DNA of 33,421 nucleotides. It comes from Planctomycetota bacterium. Lineage in GTDB: Bacteria > Planctomycetota > UBA8742 > UBA2392. The notes beneath the pieces were generated by a model, which saw only the letters and a program-made list of their open reading frames with translations, ran no database searches and had not been told where the DNA came from. Each line of letters opens with the position of its first letter. Within the stretch, counting starts at the first letter, position 1. The stretch is taken from positions 1 to 33,421 of the forward strand of contig JAMQHL010000042.1 in NCBI GenBank assembly GCA_025993795.1, in the 5' to 3' direction. Shown here piece by piece: positions 1 to 6,910 of this stretch. The position numbers and the translations under genes were made by a program.

Positions 1-79
1 CTTCGACGGAATCGTCGAGGCTGCCGGCGTCGAGGTCGCGCAGAATTTCGCGGATGATGTTGTCGAGGGTTGCGTCCAT
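1..79 (-). CDS. Unknown protein, N-terminal 26 codons only
   Basis: This is the 5' end of a minus-strand gene that leaves the window at position 1. The ATG at 79 is preceded by a good Shine-Dalgarno sequence, GGGAG, eight bases upstream. The visible peptide begins MDATLDNIIREILRDLDAG and looks like an acidic amphipathic helix. Too little is present to name a family. It runs in the same direction as the large TPR gene but is separated from it by about 320 bases that hold two palindromes, so a shared operon is doubtful. Confidence 0.55.
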   Translation of the reverse strand, partial: MDATLDNIIREILRDLDAGSLDDSVE

Positions 80-149
80 GCCTGAAACTCCCCGGGATCA
101 TTCTTTGGTCCCTTAACCCCAGGAAGCTGCGGACACAGGACTTGCGAAA

Positions 150-196
150 CAGGCGGCAGGAGGCAGCGGGCAGCAGGCAGGAACCACAGGCAGCAA
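150..196. repeat. GGCAG-rich low-complexity repeat
   Basis: Five irregularly spaced copies of the word GGCAG lie within about 45 bases on the plus strand. A similar composition, including the shared word GCAGGAGGCAG in related form, recurs at about 21254-21316 upstream of the ECF sigma gene. The repeat is intergenic in both places, so it looks like a dispersed simple-sequence element rather than coding DNA. Confidence 0.5.
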
Positions 197-232
197 AGCC
201 ACTTACGAGCAGAGAGAATTTTCAGATTTCCG

Positions 233-260
233 ATGAGCCCCCTGCATAAGCGGGGGGCAT
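233..260 (-). repeat. REP-like palindrome, copy A
   Basis: The bases 237-245 and 250-258 pair as a nine-base-pair stem (one G-U wobble) around an ATAA loop. Read on the minus strand, the 28 bases match copy B (349-376, plus strand) at 23 of 28 positions by eye. They share a GCTTRYGC core and a GGGGGCTC right arm. The A and B copies face each other about 90 bases apart, as in paired REP (BIME-like) elements. It could also end transcription of the TPR gene, but no T-run follows. Confidence 0.55.
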
Positions 261-348
261 TAGAACCCCAAAGCATTCGACGCAGGCAACGCCGCTGGCG
301 AAACGTCGGCTGCTAAACCTCACACCGCTTCGATTGCTTCAGAAGTGC

Positions 349-376
349 ATGCCCGCTGCTTACGCCGGGGGCTCGT
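349..376 (+). repeat. REP-like palindrome, copy B
   Basis: This is the second member of the inverted pair with copy A. It keeps the flanking ATGCCC, the core GCTTACGC and the arm GGGGGCTC. It lies 23 bases past the stop codon of the TPR gene. Confidence 0.5.
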
Positions 377-398
377 CTGCCTTGGCGGGAACGCCGGA

Positions 399-3302
399 CT
401 ATTTGGCTGTGATGCTGACCTGCAGGTGCGAGCGAATCACATCATCGCGCTCCGGCGCCAGTTCTTCTTTGGCGATCTGGAAGCTGACCTTGCGCAGCGC
501 GCGCCGCGAACCGCCGGCTTCAACTTCGGCCTCAAGCACGCGCGAGTAGCCGGCGTCGCGCGAGCTTCGGTCGCCGATCTTGCGGCCCGCCATGGCACGG
601 CGCAGGACGGTGAAGCTGTCGCCGGTAACTGACTTCAGGCATGAGCCCTCGGGGTCGCCCTGGCCGAAATGCGGCGGGCCCTTGCTGAGCGTGTTCTTCC
701 ATACGTAGGGTGGCGCCACCGGCGCATCGCCGAGCCCCACCGTGAAGCCCTCGGTCAATGCCTGGATGGCAGGGTTCACGACGTTCTGGAACACCGTTAC
801 CTGCGGCTCTTCGCACAGGCCGAACCACGGGCTGATCGTCAGTACAGTTTGCTGCCCATCCAGCGCCTGCCACTCTTCTGAGGGCGGGTCGCTGAACGTG
901 GCGCGAATCTTCCAGACGCCGCCATGGTCCGGTACCTCAAGGACCTCGATCTGCATGCTGAACTCGATTTTCAACTGCTGGCCGGACTGTCCTTTGCCCT
1001 CGCCGGAAACAGCAATCACCACGCGGAACTCGGCTTGGTCTCCCGCCGCATAGGCCGGCGCAAGAGCGCGGGCGCCCTCTGACTTCACGGGCAGCACGTC
1101 CAGCAGGTTTACCTCTTCGGGTGTCGGGCGCAGCAGCGGCGTGTTCGGCACCTCGGTAAACAGCTTGCGCATGGCGGCGCTTGCCGTCGCATTCTCGTTG
1201 CCGCTGTGCAGCGCAATGGCCGCCAGCAGCAGCGCGCCTCCGTCGCGTTTGTCGGCTGCGTAGCTGGCTTCGAACTCGGCCACGGCGCGCTCGACGCGTT
1301 TGCCCGCGATGAACAGCCGCCCCCGCGCCATATGAATCGCTGCGCGTCCCCACTTGTCGCGAGCGTTCTCGAGTGCGCGGTCCAGCAGGCCTTCAGCGGC
1401 CTCGAAGTTGCTCAGTTGCACCTCAAGCAGCGCCAGCTCCAGCAGCGCCTCAGGAAATCGCGGTGCGAGCTGCACCGCCTCCTCGATCAGTTTGCGGCGC
1501 ATTGTCGGTTGCTGGTCTTTGTCCTGCGAGTCCAGCCACTTCTTGAACGCGCGCTGTTCGTTGTCGCTGCCGTTGGCGGCCCATTGGCACAGGCTGTACC
1601 AGCGCCCGGCGTCGTTGTAGCCGGGGCGGGCCTCGTCGATCTGCTTGAACTGCTCGGCCGCCTTGGCGTAGTTTGCAAGCCGCATCAGCGCCCACGCGCC
1701 ATTGTCGCGCACATCCATGCCTTCGGCGCCCAACGCGATGGCGCCGGCGGCTGCTTTGGCGGCGCTGTCGAAGTCCTTCAGCAGCAGGGCGACCTTTGCC
1801 AGTAGTGCCTGGGCCAACTTGAACTTTGGCGATCGCAAACAGATGTCTTTCAACGTTGCCAGCTTGACGCGAAAGTCGCCGGTTTCTTCAAGGACCGAGC
1901 GGTAGTCCAGAAAGTCGCCGGCGTTGTACAGGCCCGCCGCGATCTCTTCGGCGGCGACGGCATAGCGAGGGGCGTTGGGGTCCGACGGGTCTTTTTCGGC
2001 TACCAGTTTGTACTCGAGCGCGGCTTCCTTGTAGCGGCCAAGTTGCCACAGCACGTTGGCGCGCAGCGCATGCCACTCAATGAAGACTTCGCCAAGCGCC
2101 TTGCACTTGTCGAGCACCGCCAGCGAGCTTTCCAGAATGCGCTTCGCATCCTGGGGTGGCGCCTGCATCGCGACTTCCACCCGCTGTGAGGCGTCGGCGA
2201 AGTAGGCCTCCAGAAACTCCGGTTGGGCGGCGATCAACTCTTGCAGGGCCGAGGCACGCTCATGGTCTTGCAGAAAGCGGTCCTGCGCAGCGAGCCATGC
2301 CATCCAGGTCGCCATCAGCCAGTTCTTTTCGCGGACGCGCTTGGCTGCCAGCACATGAAGCTGCCACTCCGGGCTGCGCCAGACGCGGGCCTGGCGTTCC
2401 ATGGCGTCTACCAGCAGGTCGAAGTCGTCGGTGCGCTGCGCAATGTGCTGCAACACGCGGGCGGCTGTGCCGCTGTTGGGCGCGACAAAGTCCAGCGCAA
2501 GCGCCTGCTGCTTGGCGTCCGCGTACTTGCCGATACGAAAGTAGATCTCGGTCAGGCGCTGGCGCGCGTAGGCTGTGTTGTCTTTGTCGGGCTCGATGCG
2601 CTTGTACAGGGGGATGCTTAACTCGAACAACTCCAGCGCCGCGACTTGAAACGGCATCAGCGCGCGGTCCATCAGCGACCAGCCCTGGAAGCTGCACGCC
2701 AGCTTGTCGAGGTAGCTGGCCGCAAAGTGATCAATCGGCAGTTGCCTTGGCTTGGCCAGCGCGCAGCGCGCCAGATAGGCCAGCGGCATGTCGGGCCTGC
2801 CCTTGGCGGACTCGGGCAGCTTGTCTGTCGGCTCGATAATGAACTTTGCAAGCTCGCGAAAGACGTCCATCTCGACTTTCAGCCTGTCCAGCGCGGACTT
2901 GAGCTGTTTTGCGTCCTCAAAGTCCGGCGGCACCGGCAACTGCTCGTTCATTTCCAGCCAGTTGGCCACGGCCAGCGCGCAGTCGTAGTCGTTGGCGTAC
3001 AACTGGTGAAACAGGCGGATCCATGGGCCGATTTCGTCTGCGCCGGCGCGGACGTGCGTCAGCAGCACCAGGTGCCCCAGCACGATCGGCTTTTCCGTCG
3101 GGAAGCTGCGGGCGCCTGCTTCAAGCTGTGTGCGCGCGAGCTCGGGGTAGCCAAACTCGCGGAGCCGCCGGGCCCGGTCGGCATACTCCTGCGCAGGCAG
3201 CGCGGCAGGCGCGTCCTGTGCCAGCGCCTGCTGCGAAGCGGGGGCCGACGCGGCAACGAGCGCAAGCACCAGCAGCGAAATGGCAATCAGGCGAGAAACC
3301 AA
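399..3302 (-). CDS. Secreted TPR-repeat protein (967 aa)
   Basis: This is a large exported protein of unknown specific role. The reading frame opens further upstream (ATG at 3368), but a TTG at 3302 has an ideal AGGAG six bases before it and puts a clean signal peptide at the N-terminus (VSRLIAISLLVLALVAASA, cleavage near ALA-QD), so TTG 3302 is preferred. Residues of about 40-750 are helical and Ala/Leu-rich with degenerate TPR pairs, for example around AALEYKLVAEKDPSDPNAPR and the ARPGYNDAGRWYSLCQWA segment. The C-terminal 200 residues look beta-rich and carry isolated cysteines. TPR proteins are protein-protein scaffolds; a periplasmic or cell-surface location is inferred. It follows the zinc-ribbon membrane gene by 82 bases and is probably co-transcribed with it. 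Confidence 0.8.
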   Translation of the reverse strand: MVSRLIAISLLVLALVAASAPASQQALAQDAPAALPAQEYADRARRLREFGYPELARTQLEAGARSFPTEKPIVLGHLVLLTHVRAGADEIGPWIRLFHQLYANDYDCALAVANWLEMNEQLPVPPDFEDAKQLKSALDRLKVEMDVFRELAKFIIEPTDKLPESAKGRPDMPLAYLARCALAKPRQLPIDHFAASYLDKLACSFQGWSLMDRALMPFQVAALELFELSIPLYKRIEPDKDNTAYARQRLTEIYFRIGKYADAKQQALALDFVAPNSGTAARVLQHIAQRTDDFDLLVDAMERQARVWRSPEWQLHVLAAKRVREKNWLMATWMAWLAAQDRFLQDHERASALQELIAAQPEFLEAYFADASQRVEVAMQAPPQDAKRILESSLAVLDKCKALGEVFIEWHALRANVLWQLGRYKEAALEYKLVAEKDPSDPNAPRYAVAAEEIAAGLYNAGDFLDYRSVLEETGDFRVKLATLKDICLRSPKFKLAQALLAKVALLLKDFDSAAKAAAGAIALGAEGMDVRDNGAWALMRLANYAKAAEQFKQIDEARPGYNDAGRWYSLCQWAANGSDNEQRAFKKWLDSQDKDQQPTMRRKLIEEAVQLAPRFPEALLELALLEVQLSNFEAAEGLLDRALENARDKWGRAAIHMARGRLFIAGKRVERAVAEFEASYAADKRDGGALLLAAIALHSGNENATASAAMRKLFTEVPNTPLLRPTPEEVNLLDVLPVKSEGARALAPAYAAGDQAEFRVVIAVSGEGKGQSGQQLKIEFSMQIEVLEVPDHGGVWKIRATFSDPPSEEWQALDGQQTVLTISPWFGLCEEPQVTVFQNVVNPAIQALTEGFTVGLGDAPVAPPYVWKNTLSKGPPHFGQGDPEGSCLKSVTGDSFTVLRRAMAGRKIGDRSSRDAGYSRVLEAEVEAGGSRRALRKVSFQIAKEELAPERDDVIRSHLQVSITAK

Positions 3303-3383
3303 GTGCGACTCCTGGGCCCGCAGACTGATACGGGTGAACGGGGGGCTACCAGCGTAGAAACAGAGCATCCGGCAGCAACCGCC

Positions 3384-4298
3384 CTAATCACCGTAAGCCG
3401 TGGATCCTGTGCGGCGGGTGAACTGCTTGAACGTCGCCGGATGGCCGATGTTCATGGCCGTTATGACAGAGTCGTACACCTCGCCGCCGTGGCTCGCCCC
3501 CGAGTAGGTCACGAACCACAAGTCTGAGTTCAGTTTCAGGCTGAAGTTGCGCTTGAGCCCGTCGAGATGGCGGCCCAGCTCGGTATGTGCAGCCTTGGCG
3601 TCCTCGCCCTTGAGATAATAAAGCAGCATCACGAAGCCCGTTACCATCTTGCCGGTCTTCTTGTCTTTGGCCTTGATGAGAAAGCCGTGCGCCTTAAAGG
3701 GCGAACCGGGCTGCAGACCGGACTTCCACTGGGGGGTCTCGCCGCCCGCCTGCGCAATGGCGATCATGGCTTCGTCGAAGTTGGTGGTTTCCTTGATTTC
3801 GGCGCCTTCTACGCGACTCAGGGCTCCGCGCGCCTTTTTCACGGCTTCGTCCACGGCGCGTTCAAAGTCTTTCTTGTCCAGGACTTCTTCGATTTCCTGC
3901 TTCTTGATGGCCGATCGGTCTTCCTTGAGCGTGGTCACGATGAAGTACAGCGTGATGACGATCCCGATGCCGATCGCCACCAACAGCACCGTGTTCATCA
4001 CGGCCTTGGGGTTGCTGCGTTTGCCGTAGGCCACGTCGGCGCTGACTTCAACCGGCCCGTCGTCCTGGGTCCCGTAATTGGGGGCGACGGGGCCGCCGGC
4101 GGCGCGATAGGGCGTGCCGCCCCCGGCGCCTGGGTGGGCGACTTTTACGACCTGTTTGCGGGCGCCGATGCCGGGGCCTGAAAGCTTGCCGAACGTGCGG
4201 CACTTGGGGCACGTCGGCTGTCTTGAAACAATTTCAGGCGAACCGGCAAAAACATGTCCGCAGGCCTGGCAGGTATATTGGGCTTGGGCTGGCTGCAT
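3384..4298 (-). CDS. Zinc-ribbon single-pass membrane protein (304 aa)
   Basis: The N-terminus has two CxxC knuckles (C10/C13 and C30/C33) forming a probable zinc ribbon of the kind found in many uncharacterised bacterial membrane proteins. A Gly/Pro-rich linker follows, then one transmembrane segment at about residues 100-123 (VLLVAIGIGIVITLYFIV). After it come a charged helix with many Lys and Glu (about 125-165) and a roughly 135-residue C-terminal domain that I do not recognise. With the Cys motif in the cytoplasm, the C-terminal domain would be periplasmic. The start ATG 4298 is supported by a weak GGAA upstream and by the motif order. It lies upstream of the TPR gene in the same direction and is divergent from tatA. 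Confidence 0.8.
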   Translation of the reverse strand: MQPAQAQYTCQACGHVFAGSPEIVSRQPTCPKCRTFGKLSGPGIGARKQVVKVAHPGAGGGTPYRAAGGPVAPNYGTQDDGPVEVSADVAYGKRSNPKAVMNTVLLVAIGIGIVITLYFIVTTLKEDRSAIKKQEIEEVLDKKDFERAVDEAVKKARGALSRVEGAEIKETTNFDEAMIAIAQAGGETPQWKSGLQPGSPFKAHGFLIKAKDKKTGKMVTGFVMLLYYLKGEDAKAAHTELGRHLDGLKRNFSLKLNSDLWFVTYSGASHGGEVYDSVITAMNIGHPATFKQFTRRTGSTAYGD

Positions 4299-4340
4299 CT
4301 GGGCGTTTCCGGGCTTGGTTGCTTGTCAAGAGAACGGCCT

Positions 4341-4346
4341 ATTGTA
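4341..4346 (-). promoter_or_regulatory. Possible -10 element for the zinc-ribbon/TPR genes
   Basis: TACAAT on the minus strand lies about 43 bases before the ATG at 4298 and would give a leader of about 36 bases. No good -35 box is seen, so this is tentative. Confidence 0.3.
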
Positions 4347-4363
4347 GTCTGAAGTTCAGTTCT

Positions 4364-4403
4364 TGCGTAACCTTTTGCGCTCCGGAGCGTTGGATGTTAC
4401 GCA
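4364..4403. promoter_or_regulatory. Concentric palindrome in the tatA leader
   Basis: An outer 8-base inverted repeat (TGCGTAAC at 4364-4371 with GTTACGCA at 4396-4403) and an inner perfect 12-base palindrome (CGCTCCGGAGCG, 4378-4389) share exactly the same centre. The structure ends immediately before the tatA Shine-Dalgarno and lies in the divergent region. It could be an operator dyad or an RNA hairpin in the tatA leader; the sequence alone does not decide. Confidence 0.5.
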
Positions 4404-4417
4404 GCCGGAGCATGTCT

Positions 4418-4666
4418 ATGACAATAGGAATGTTCAACCTCGGAACATGGGAGATTGTCGGCATCGTGGCCGTGGGCCTGTTGTTGTTCGGCAGCCGCCT
4501 TCCCTCGATCGCCCGCAGTTTGGGCAAGAGCGTCGTGGAGTTCAAGAAGGGCGTCAAGGATGTGAAGGCTGGTCTGGATACCGACGATGAGCCCAAGAAG
4601 CTTGAAGACAAGTCCCGCGAAGTAAAGGTCGAGAAGTCGGAAGAAGCGGAGAAGGTCTCCAGATAG
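4418..4666 (+). CDS. tatA: Sec-independent protein translocase subunit TatA/TatE family (82 aa)
   Basis: This is a small membrane subunit of the twin-arginine translocase, which moves folded proteins across the inner membrane. It shows the family order: a short N-terminus, one membrane helix (WEIVGIVAVGLLLFG), the FGSRLPSIARSLGKSVVEFKKG hinge and amphipathic helix (split here only by naming: FG, LP, GK, FKKG motifs), and a charged Lys/Glu tail. The start ATG 4418 sits seven bases after CCGGAG; ATG 4412 is too close to that site. TatA and TatB cannot be separated on sequence alone, but the length and FG-LP motif favour TatA. No tatC is present in the window. Confidence 0.88.
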   Translation: MTIGMFNLGTWEIVGIVAVGLLLFGSRLPSIARSLGKSVVEFKKGVKDVKAGLDTDDEPKKLEDKSREVKVEKSEEAEKVSR

Positions 4667-4710
4667 GGCAACATGGCCGGCATCGTCGAAAAATCCACTA
4701 TCATGGGGTC

Positions 4711-4899
4711 AGTATCGAAGAGCGGCTGGAGCTTATCGACCTGATCCTTGAGACCATTGAAGAGCAGGAATACGACCCGCCGATGTCCGACGCGGTTTAC
4801 GCCGAGATGATGCGACGACTGGAAGATGCGCGCGCCAACCCTTCCGGCAGCCTATCCCTAGAATAGTTCAAGCATCGCCTCAGAAGCCGCCGCGCATGA
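4711..4899 (+). pseudogene. Decayed antitoxin, addiction-module component family (PF09720/TIGR02574 type)
   Basis: The frame from 4711 reads SIEERLELIDLILETIEEQE, then a segment ending RLEDARANPSGSLSLE, which matches the layout of putative addiction-module antitoxins partnered with ParE/RelE toxins. Two defects are visible. No ATG, GTG or TTG exists in frame upstream; an ATG at 4703 would fit if one base were restored, so a one-base loss is likely. An amber TAG at 4864-4866 interrupts the C-terminus, but the frame beyond it (FKHRLRSRRA) continues the expected ending and stops at a TGA that overlaps the toxin ATG as ATGA (4896-4899), the classic coupled arrangement. The first usable ATG (4783) would make only a 27-residue peptide. 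Confidence 0.6.
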
Positions 4900-5435
4900 C
4901 GCGGCCCTTGGTGCTCCGTTCGAGTTTCTGGTCGGACGTCGATGATGCGTCTGCGTGGTACGAAGATCGCCGCTACCTGCTCGGGGAAGAGTTTGAGGAG
5001 GAGGTGATCGCCCTTCTCGAGAGGATTCAGGCGCGACCTGGTTCAAATCCGGTCTGGCGCGAACTGATCCGGCGAGTCAGGCTGCAGCGCTTTCGCCATT
5101 CGGTATTCTTTGCGTTGGAAGAAGACCGGATCGAGATTCTGGGCATTGTCCACGGCAAGCGGGAAGTGAACCGCTGGCTGAGGCTCGCCTGGACGATGGA
5201 TGAGCCCCTTCACCCTGTTGATTTGGCCGCATCTTGGTGTAACTTCCCCGCCCGCCCTGAAACGGGCGTGCGTTTGATAGCGTCGCTGGGGTGGCGGAAT
5301 TGGCAGACGCGCCGGCTTCAGGTGCCGGTGCCCGCAAGGGTGTGGGGGTTCAAGTCCCCCCCCCAGCACCATGTTTCAGGCCCCGCGTTCAGGCGCGGGG
5401 CTTTTCTTTGGTTACGCGCCACAACGTGTCAGTGA
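4896..5435 (+). CDS. ParE/RelE-superfamily toxin with lost stop codon, running through a tRNA gene
   Basis: Residues of about 5-92 resemble ParE-like plasmid-stabilisation toxins: LRSSFWSDVDDASAWYEDRR, a GEEFEEEVIALLERI helix, and the C-terminal strands RRVRLQRFRHSVFFALEEDR and ILGIVHGKREVNRW. Such toxins normally end about here, near 95-100 residues. This frame instead continues to 5435 and crosses the whole tRNA-Leu gene (5285-5371), adding about 85 residues with no family resemblance. The ATG overlaps the end of the antitoxin frame by four bases. With a broken antitoxin and a missing stop, the module is probably dead, although the toxin domain itself has no visible frameshift. Toxin ParE members poison gyrase and RelE members cut mRNA; which applies here is unknown. 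Confidence 0.65.
   Translation: MTRPLVLRSSFWSDVDDASAWYEDRRYLLGEEFEEEVIALLERIQARPGSNPVWRELIRRVRLQRFRHSVFFALEEDRIEILGIVHGKREVNRWLRLAWTMDEPLHPVDLAASWCNFPARPETGVRLIASLGWRNWQTRRLQVPVPARVWGFKSPPQHHVSGPAFRRGAFLWLRATTCQ
5285..5371 (+). tRNA. tRNA-Leu (anticodon CAG)
   Basis: The acceptor arms GCTGGGG (5285-5291) and CCCCAGC (5361-5367) pair perfectly and are followed by A and an encoded CCA (5369-5371). The D-arm region (TGGCGGAATTGGCAGACGC) is typical of bacterial leucine tRNAs. The anticodon stem CCGGC/GCCGG closes the loop TTCAGGT, giving anticodon CAG at 5319-5321, which reads CUG. A long variable arm (GCCC GCAA GGGT) marks a class II tRNA, and the T-arm GGGGG TTCAAGT CCCCC is perfect. The length is 87 bases including CCA. 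Confidence 0.96.
5380..5405 (+). terminator. Rho-independent terminator after tRNA-Leu
   Basis: The eight-base-pair stem GCCCCGCG / CGCGGGGC with a six-base loop is followed by TTTT on the plus strand, eight bases after the tRNA. Its right arm overlaps the last codons and stop of egtD (5389-5391) on the other strand, so the same hairpin lies at the ends of two convergent transcripts. Confidence 0.85.
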
Positions 5436-6402
5436 ACCAGCGGCGGCTGTCCTGGTACTCGCTCACGACCTCAAAGCCGGTGTCGGCGGCCATGGTCCGG
5501 ACGTCGGACTGCAGGTACTTGTACGAGTACTCGGTATGGATCGGTTCCCACTCGTCGAAGTCAAAGCTGATGCGCAAGTCGCGCACTGCAACGCTGTGGC
5601 GAACCATGCTGACGATGTAACTTTCCACGGCGCCGGAGTAGACGTCATAGGTCGCGTAGTGCCGGAAGTTGTTGAGGTCAAACTCGCCGCCGAGGTCACG
5701 GTTGATGCGCGCCAGCAGATTCAGGTTGAACTGTGCCGTGACGCCCTTGGCGTCGTTATAGGCGTCGAGCAGCAGGTCAATGTCCTTCTTCAGGTCCCAC
5801 CCGATCAGCACCAGGTCGCCGGGATTCAGCGCCTCCCACAACTGCCGCAGGAACACCCGCGTCTGCACTCTGCTGAAGTTGCCGATGTTGCTGCCCAGGA
5901 ACATCACCAGGTTGCGGTGCGTGTTGTCCTTGCTCAGCCAGGTCAGCGCATCAAAGTACTCGCCGATCACTCCGCTGACCGCCAACCCCGCATGGCGCGC
6001 GCGCATGTTCTTCACCAGCCCCTGCATCGCCGACTCGCTGATGTCGATCGGCACGTACCGCACGTCGCGTTTCTGCTTCAGCGTTGCGGACAGCACGATG
6101 CTGGACTTGCGCCCGTCGCCTGCACCCAGGTCCACGATGTCGATCGGGCCGGTGCCCGTATGCCCCAGAATCTCCGGTGCGTGGCGGGTAAGCACTTCGG
6201 CTTCGCAGCGCGTTGGGTAGTACTCGTCCAGTTCGCAGATCGCGCTGAACAGTTCGCTGCCCGCCCGGTCGTAGATCCAGCGCGAGGGCAGGCGCTTGGG
6301 TTTTTCGGAAAGGCCATGCAGCACATCCAGCGAAAACTGGCGCAATGCGCCCGCTGCTGCAAGCTCGGCTGGGTCAAGCACGCGATAGCCCGGGTCGTTC
6401 AC
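5389..6402 (-). CDS. egtD: L-histidine N-alpha-methyltransferase, EgtD-like (337 aa)
   Basis: EgtD trimethylates the alpha-amino group of histidine with SAM to give hercynine, the first step of ergothioneine synthesis. The SAM-binding segment IVDLGAGDGRKSS lies near residue 88, followed by YVPIDISESAM, LVMFLGSNIGNF, GWDLKKD, VTAQFNLNLLARINRDLGG and the HTEYSYKY motif, all in family order and at full family length. The start is GTG 6402: it has GGAGG four bases upstream and overlaps the egtB stop as GTGA. The ATG at 6438 would add 12 residues and lacks a comparable ribosome site. It is translationally coupled to the egtB remnant. Related methyltransferases act on other imidazoles, so the exact substrate is inferred. 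Confidence 0.85.
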   Translation of the reverse strand: MNDPGYRVLDPAELAAAGALRQFSLDVLHGLSEKPKRLPSRWIYDRAGSELFSAICELDEYYPTRCEAEVLTRHAPEILGHTGTGPIDIVDLGAGDGRKSSIVLSATLKQKRDVRYVPIDISESAMQGLVKNMRARHAGLAVSGVIGEYFDALTWLSKDNTHRNLVMFLGSNIGNFSRVQTRVFLRQLWEALNPGDLVLIGWDLKKDIDLLLDAYNDAKGVTAQFNLNLLARINRDLGGEFDLNNFRHYATYDVYSGAVESYIVSMVRHSVAVRDLRISFDFDEWEPIHTEYSYKYLQSDVRTMAADTGFEVVSEYQDSRRWFTDTLWRVTKEKPRA

Positions 6403-6851
6403 GCGTCCTCCGCCGACCGGCTGCCCGTGAATTGCCAACGCTTGTTCGCGTGCCGGAAGTTCCGGTACATGTCACGAAGGTGGCCCTCTGCGCTGGCGAC
6501 GCCGCCGCCGAGCAACACCTGCTGATTCACCATGAACTTGCCGTTGTATTCGCCCCGCGGGCCCTGGCGCGCGCGAAAGCCCGGATAGGCCGCATAGCTG
6601 CTTGAAGTCCACTGCCACACCCTTCCGGTCAGGCCGTGCGTGTATGGGTGCAGCGCCTGATAGCCGGGCCCAATCGCCTTCAGCACAAGCTCTTCAAAGA
6701 ACCACGTAGTGAGCGCCATATGCCAGCGCGGCGGGCTGACGTCGGCGTGGGGCTGCGGCACGTAGTCTTCAAGGCAAAGCGGCTTGCAAAGCCGCTCGCT
6801 GGTATTGCGCACGGTCGCAAAAGACCGCATGAGCGTGTGCCTGTCGCGCAT
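6399..6851 (-). CDS. egtB: EgtB-like protein with large in-frame internal deletion (150 aa)
   Basis: EgtB, normally about 400-450 residues, is an iron enzyme that joins hercynine and a thiol. Here residues 1-68 match its N-terminal DinB_2-type region (RNTSERLCKPL, SPPRWHMALTTWFFEE, PGYQALHP) and residues 73-150 match the C-terminal end of the FGE-sulfatase domain (GRVWQWTSSSYAAYPGF, GEYNGKFMVNQ, RDMYRNF, RWQFTG). About 250-300 residues between them are missing, yet the frame is intact. The usual LAHTTWFFE motif reads MALTTWFFE, so the iron-ligand His is Leu, and the later HxxxHxE ligands fall in the missing part. It should not bind iron like EgtB. It may be a remnant kept to carry egtD translation, or a reduced protein with another role. 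Confidence 0.75.
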   Translation of the reverse strand: MRDRHTLMRSFATVRNTSERLCKPLCLEDYVPQPHADVSPPRWHMALTTWFFEELVLKAIGPGYQALHPYTHGLTGRVWQWTSSSYAAYPGFRARQGPRGEYNGKFMVNQQVLLGGGVASAEGHLRDMYRNFRHANKRWQFTGSRSAEDA

Positions 6852-6859
6852 GGCCAGCG

Positions 6860-6865
6860 AGTATA
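6860..6865 (-). promoter_or_regulatory. -10 element (TATACT) before egtB
   Basis: TATACT on the minus strand lies eight bases before the ATG at 6851, which would start the transcript at or next to the start codon. No Shine-Dalgarno precedes that ATG, so a leaderless mRNA is likely. If translation starts at ATG 6830 instead, a short leader with AGG results. Confidence 0.45.
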
Positions 6866-6910
6866 GCGACCTGCGCGGTTTGTTGACCCCCCAACCTCAG
6901 CGTTTAGTCT

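Larger units (their letters stand above)
80..398. other. Intergenic region with palindromes and GGCAG-rich stretch
   Basis: No credible gene is seen in these 319 bases. They hold a GGCAG-rich low-complexity stretch (about 150-196) and two inverted, related REP-like palindromes (233-260 and 349-376), each listed separately. The short ORFs here have no ribosome binding site and no family resemblance. Confidence 0.6.

Noticed and set aside
4412..4417. ATG 4412 as tatA start
   Set aside because: The GGAG ends one base before it; ATG 4418 has proper spacing.
5371..6525. 384-codon plus-strand open frame opposite egtD
   Set aside because: It is the complement of a clear EgtD coding sequence, has no ribosome site and no family resemblance; long antisense frames are expected at this GC content.
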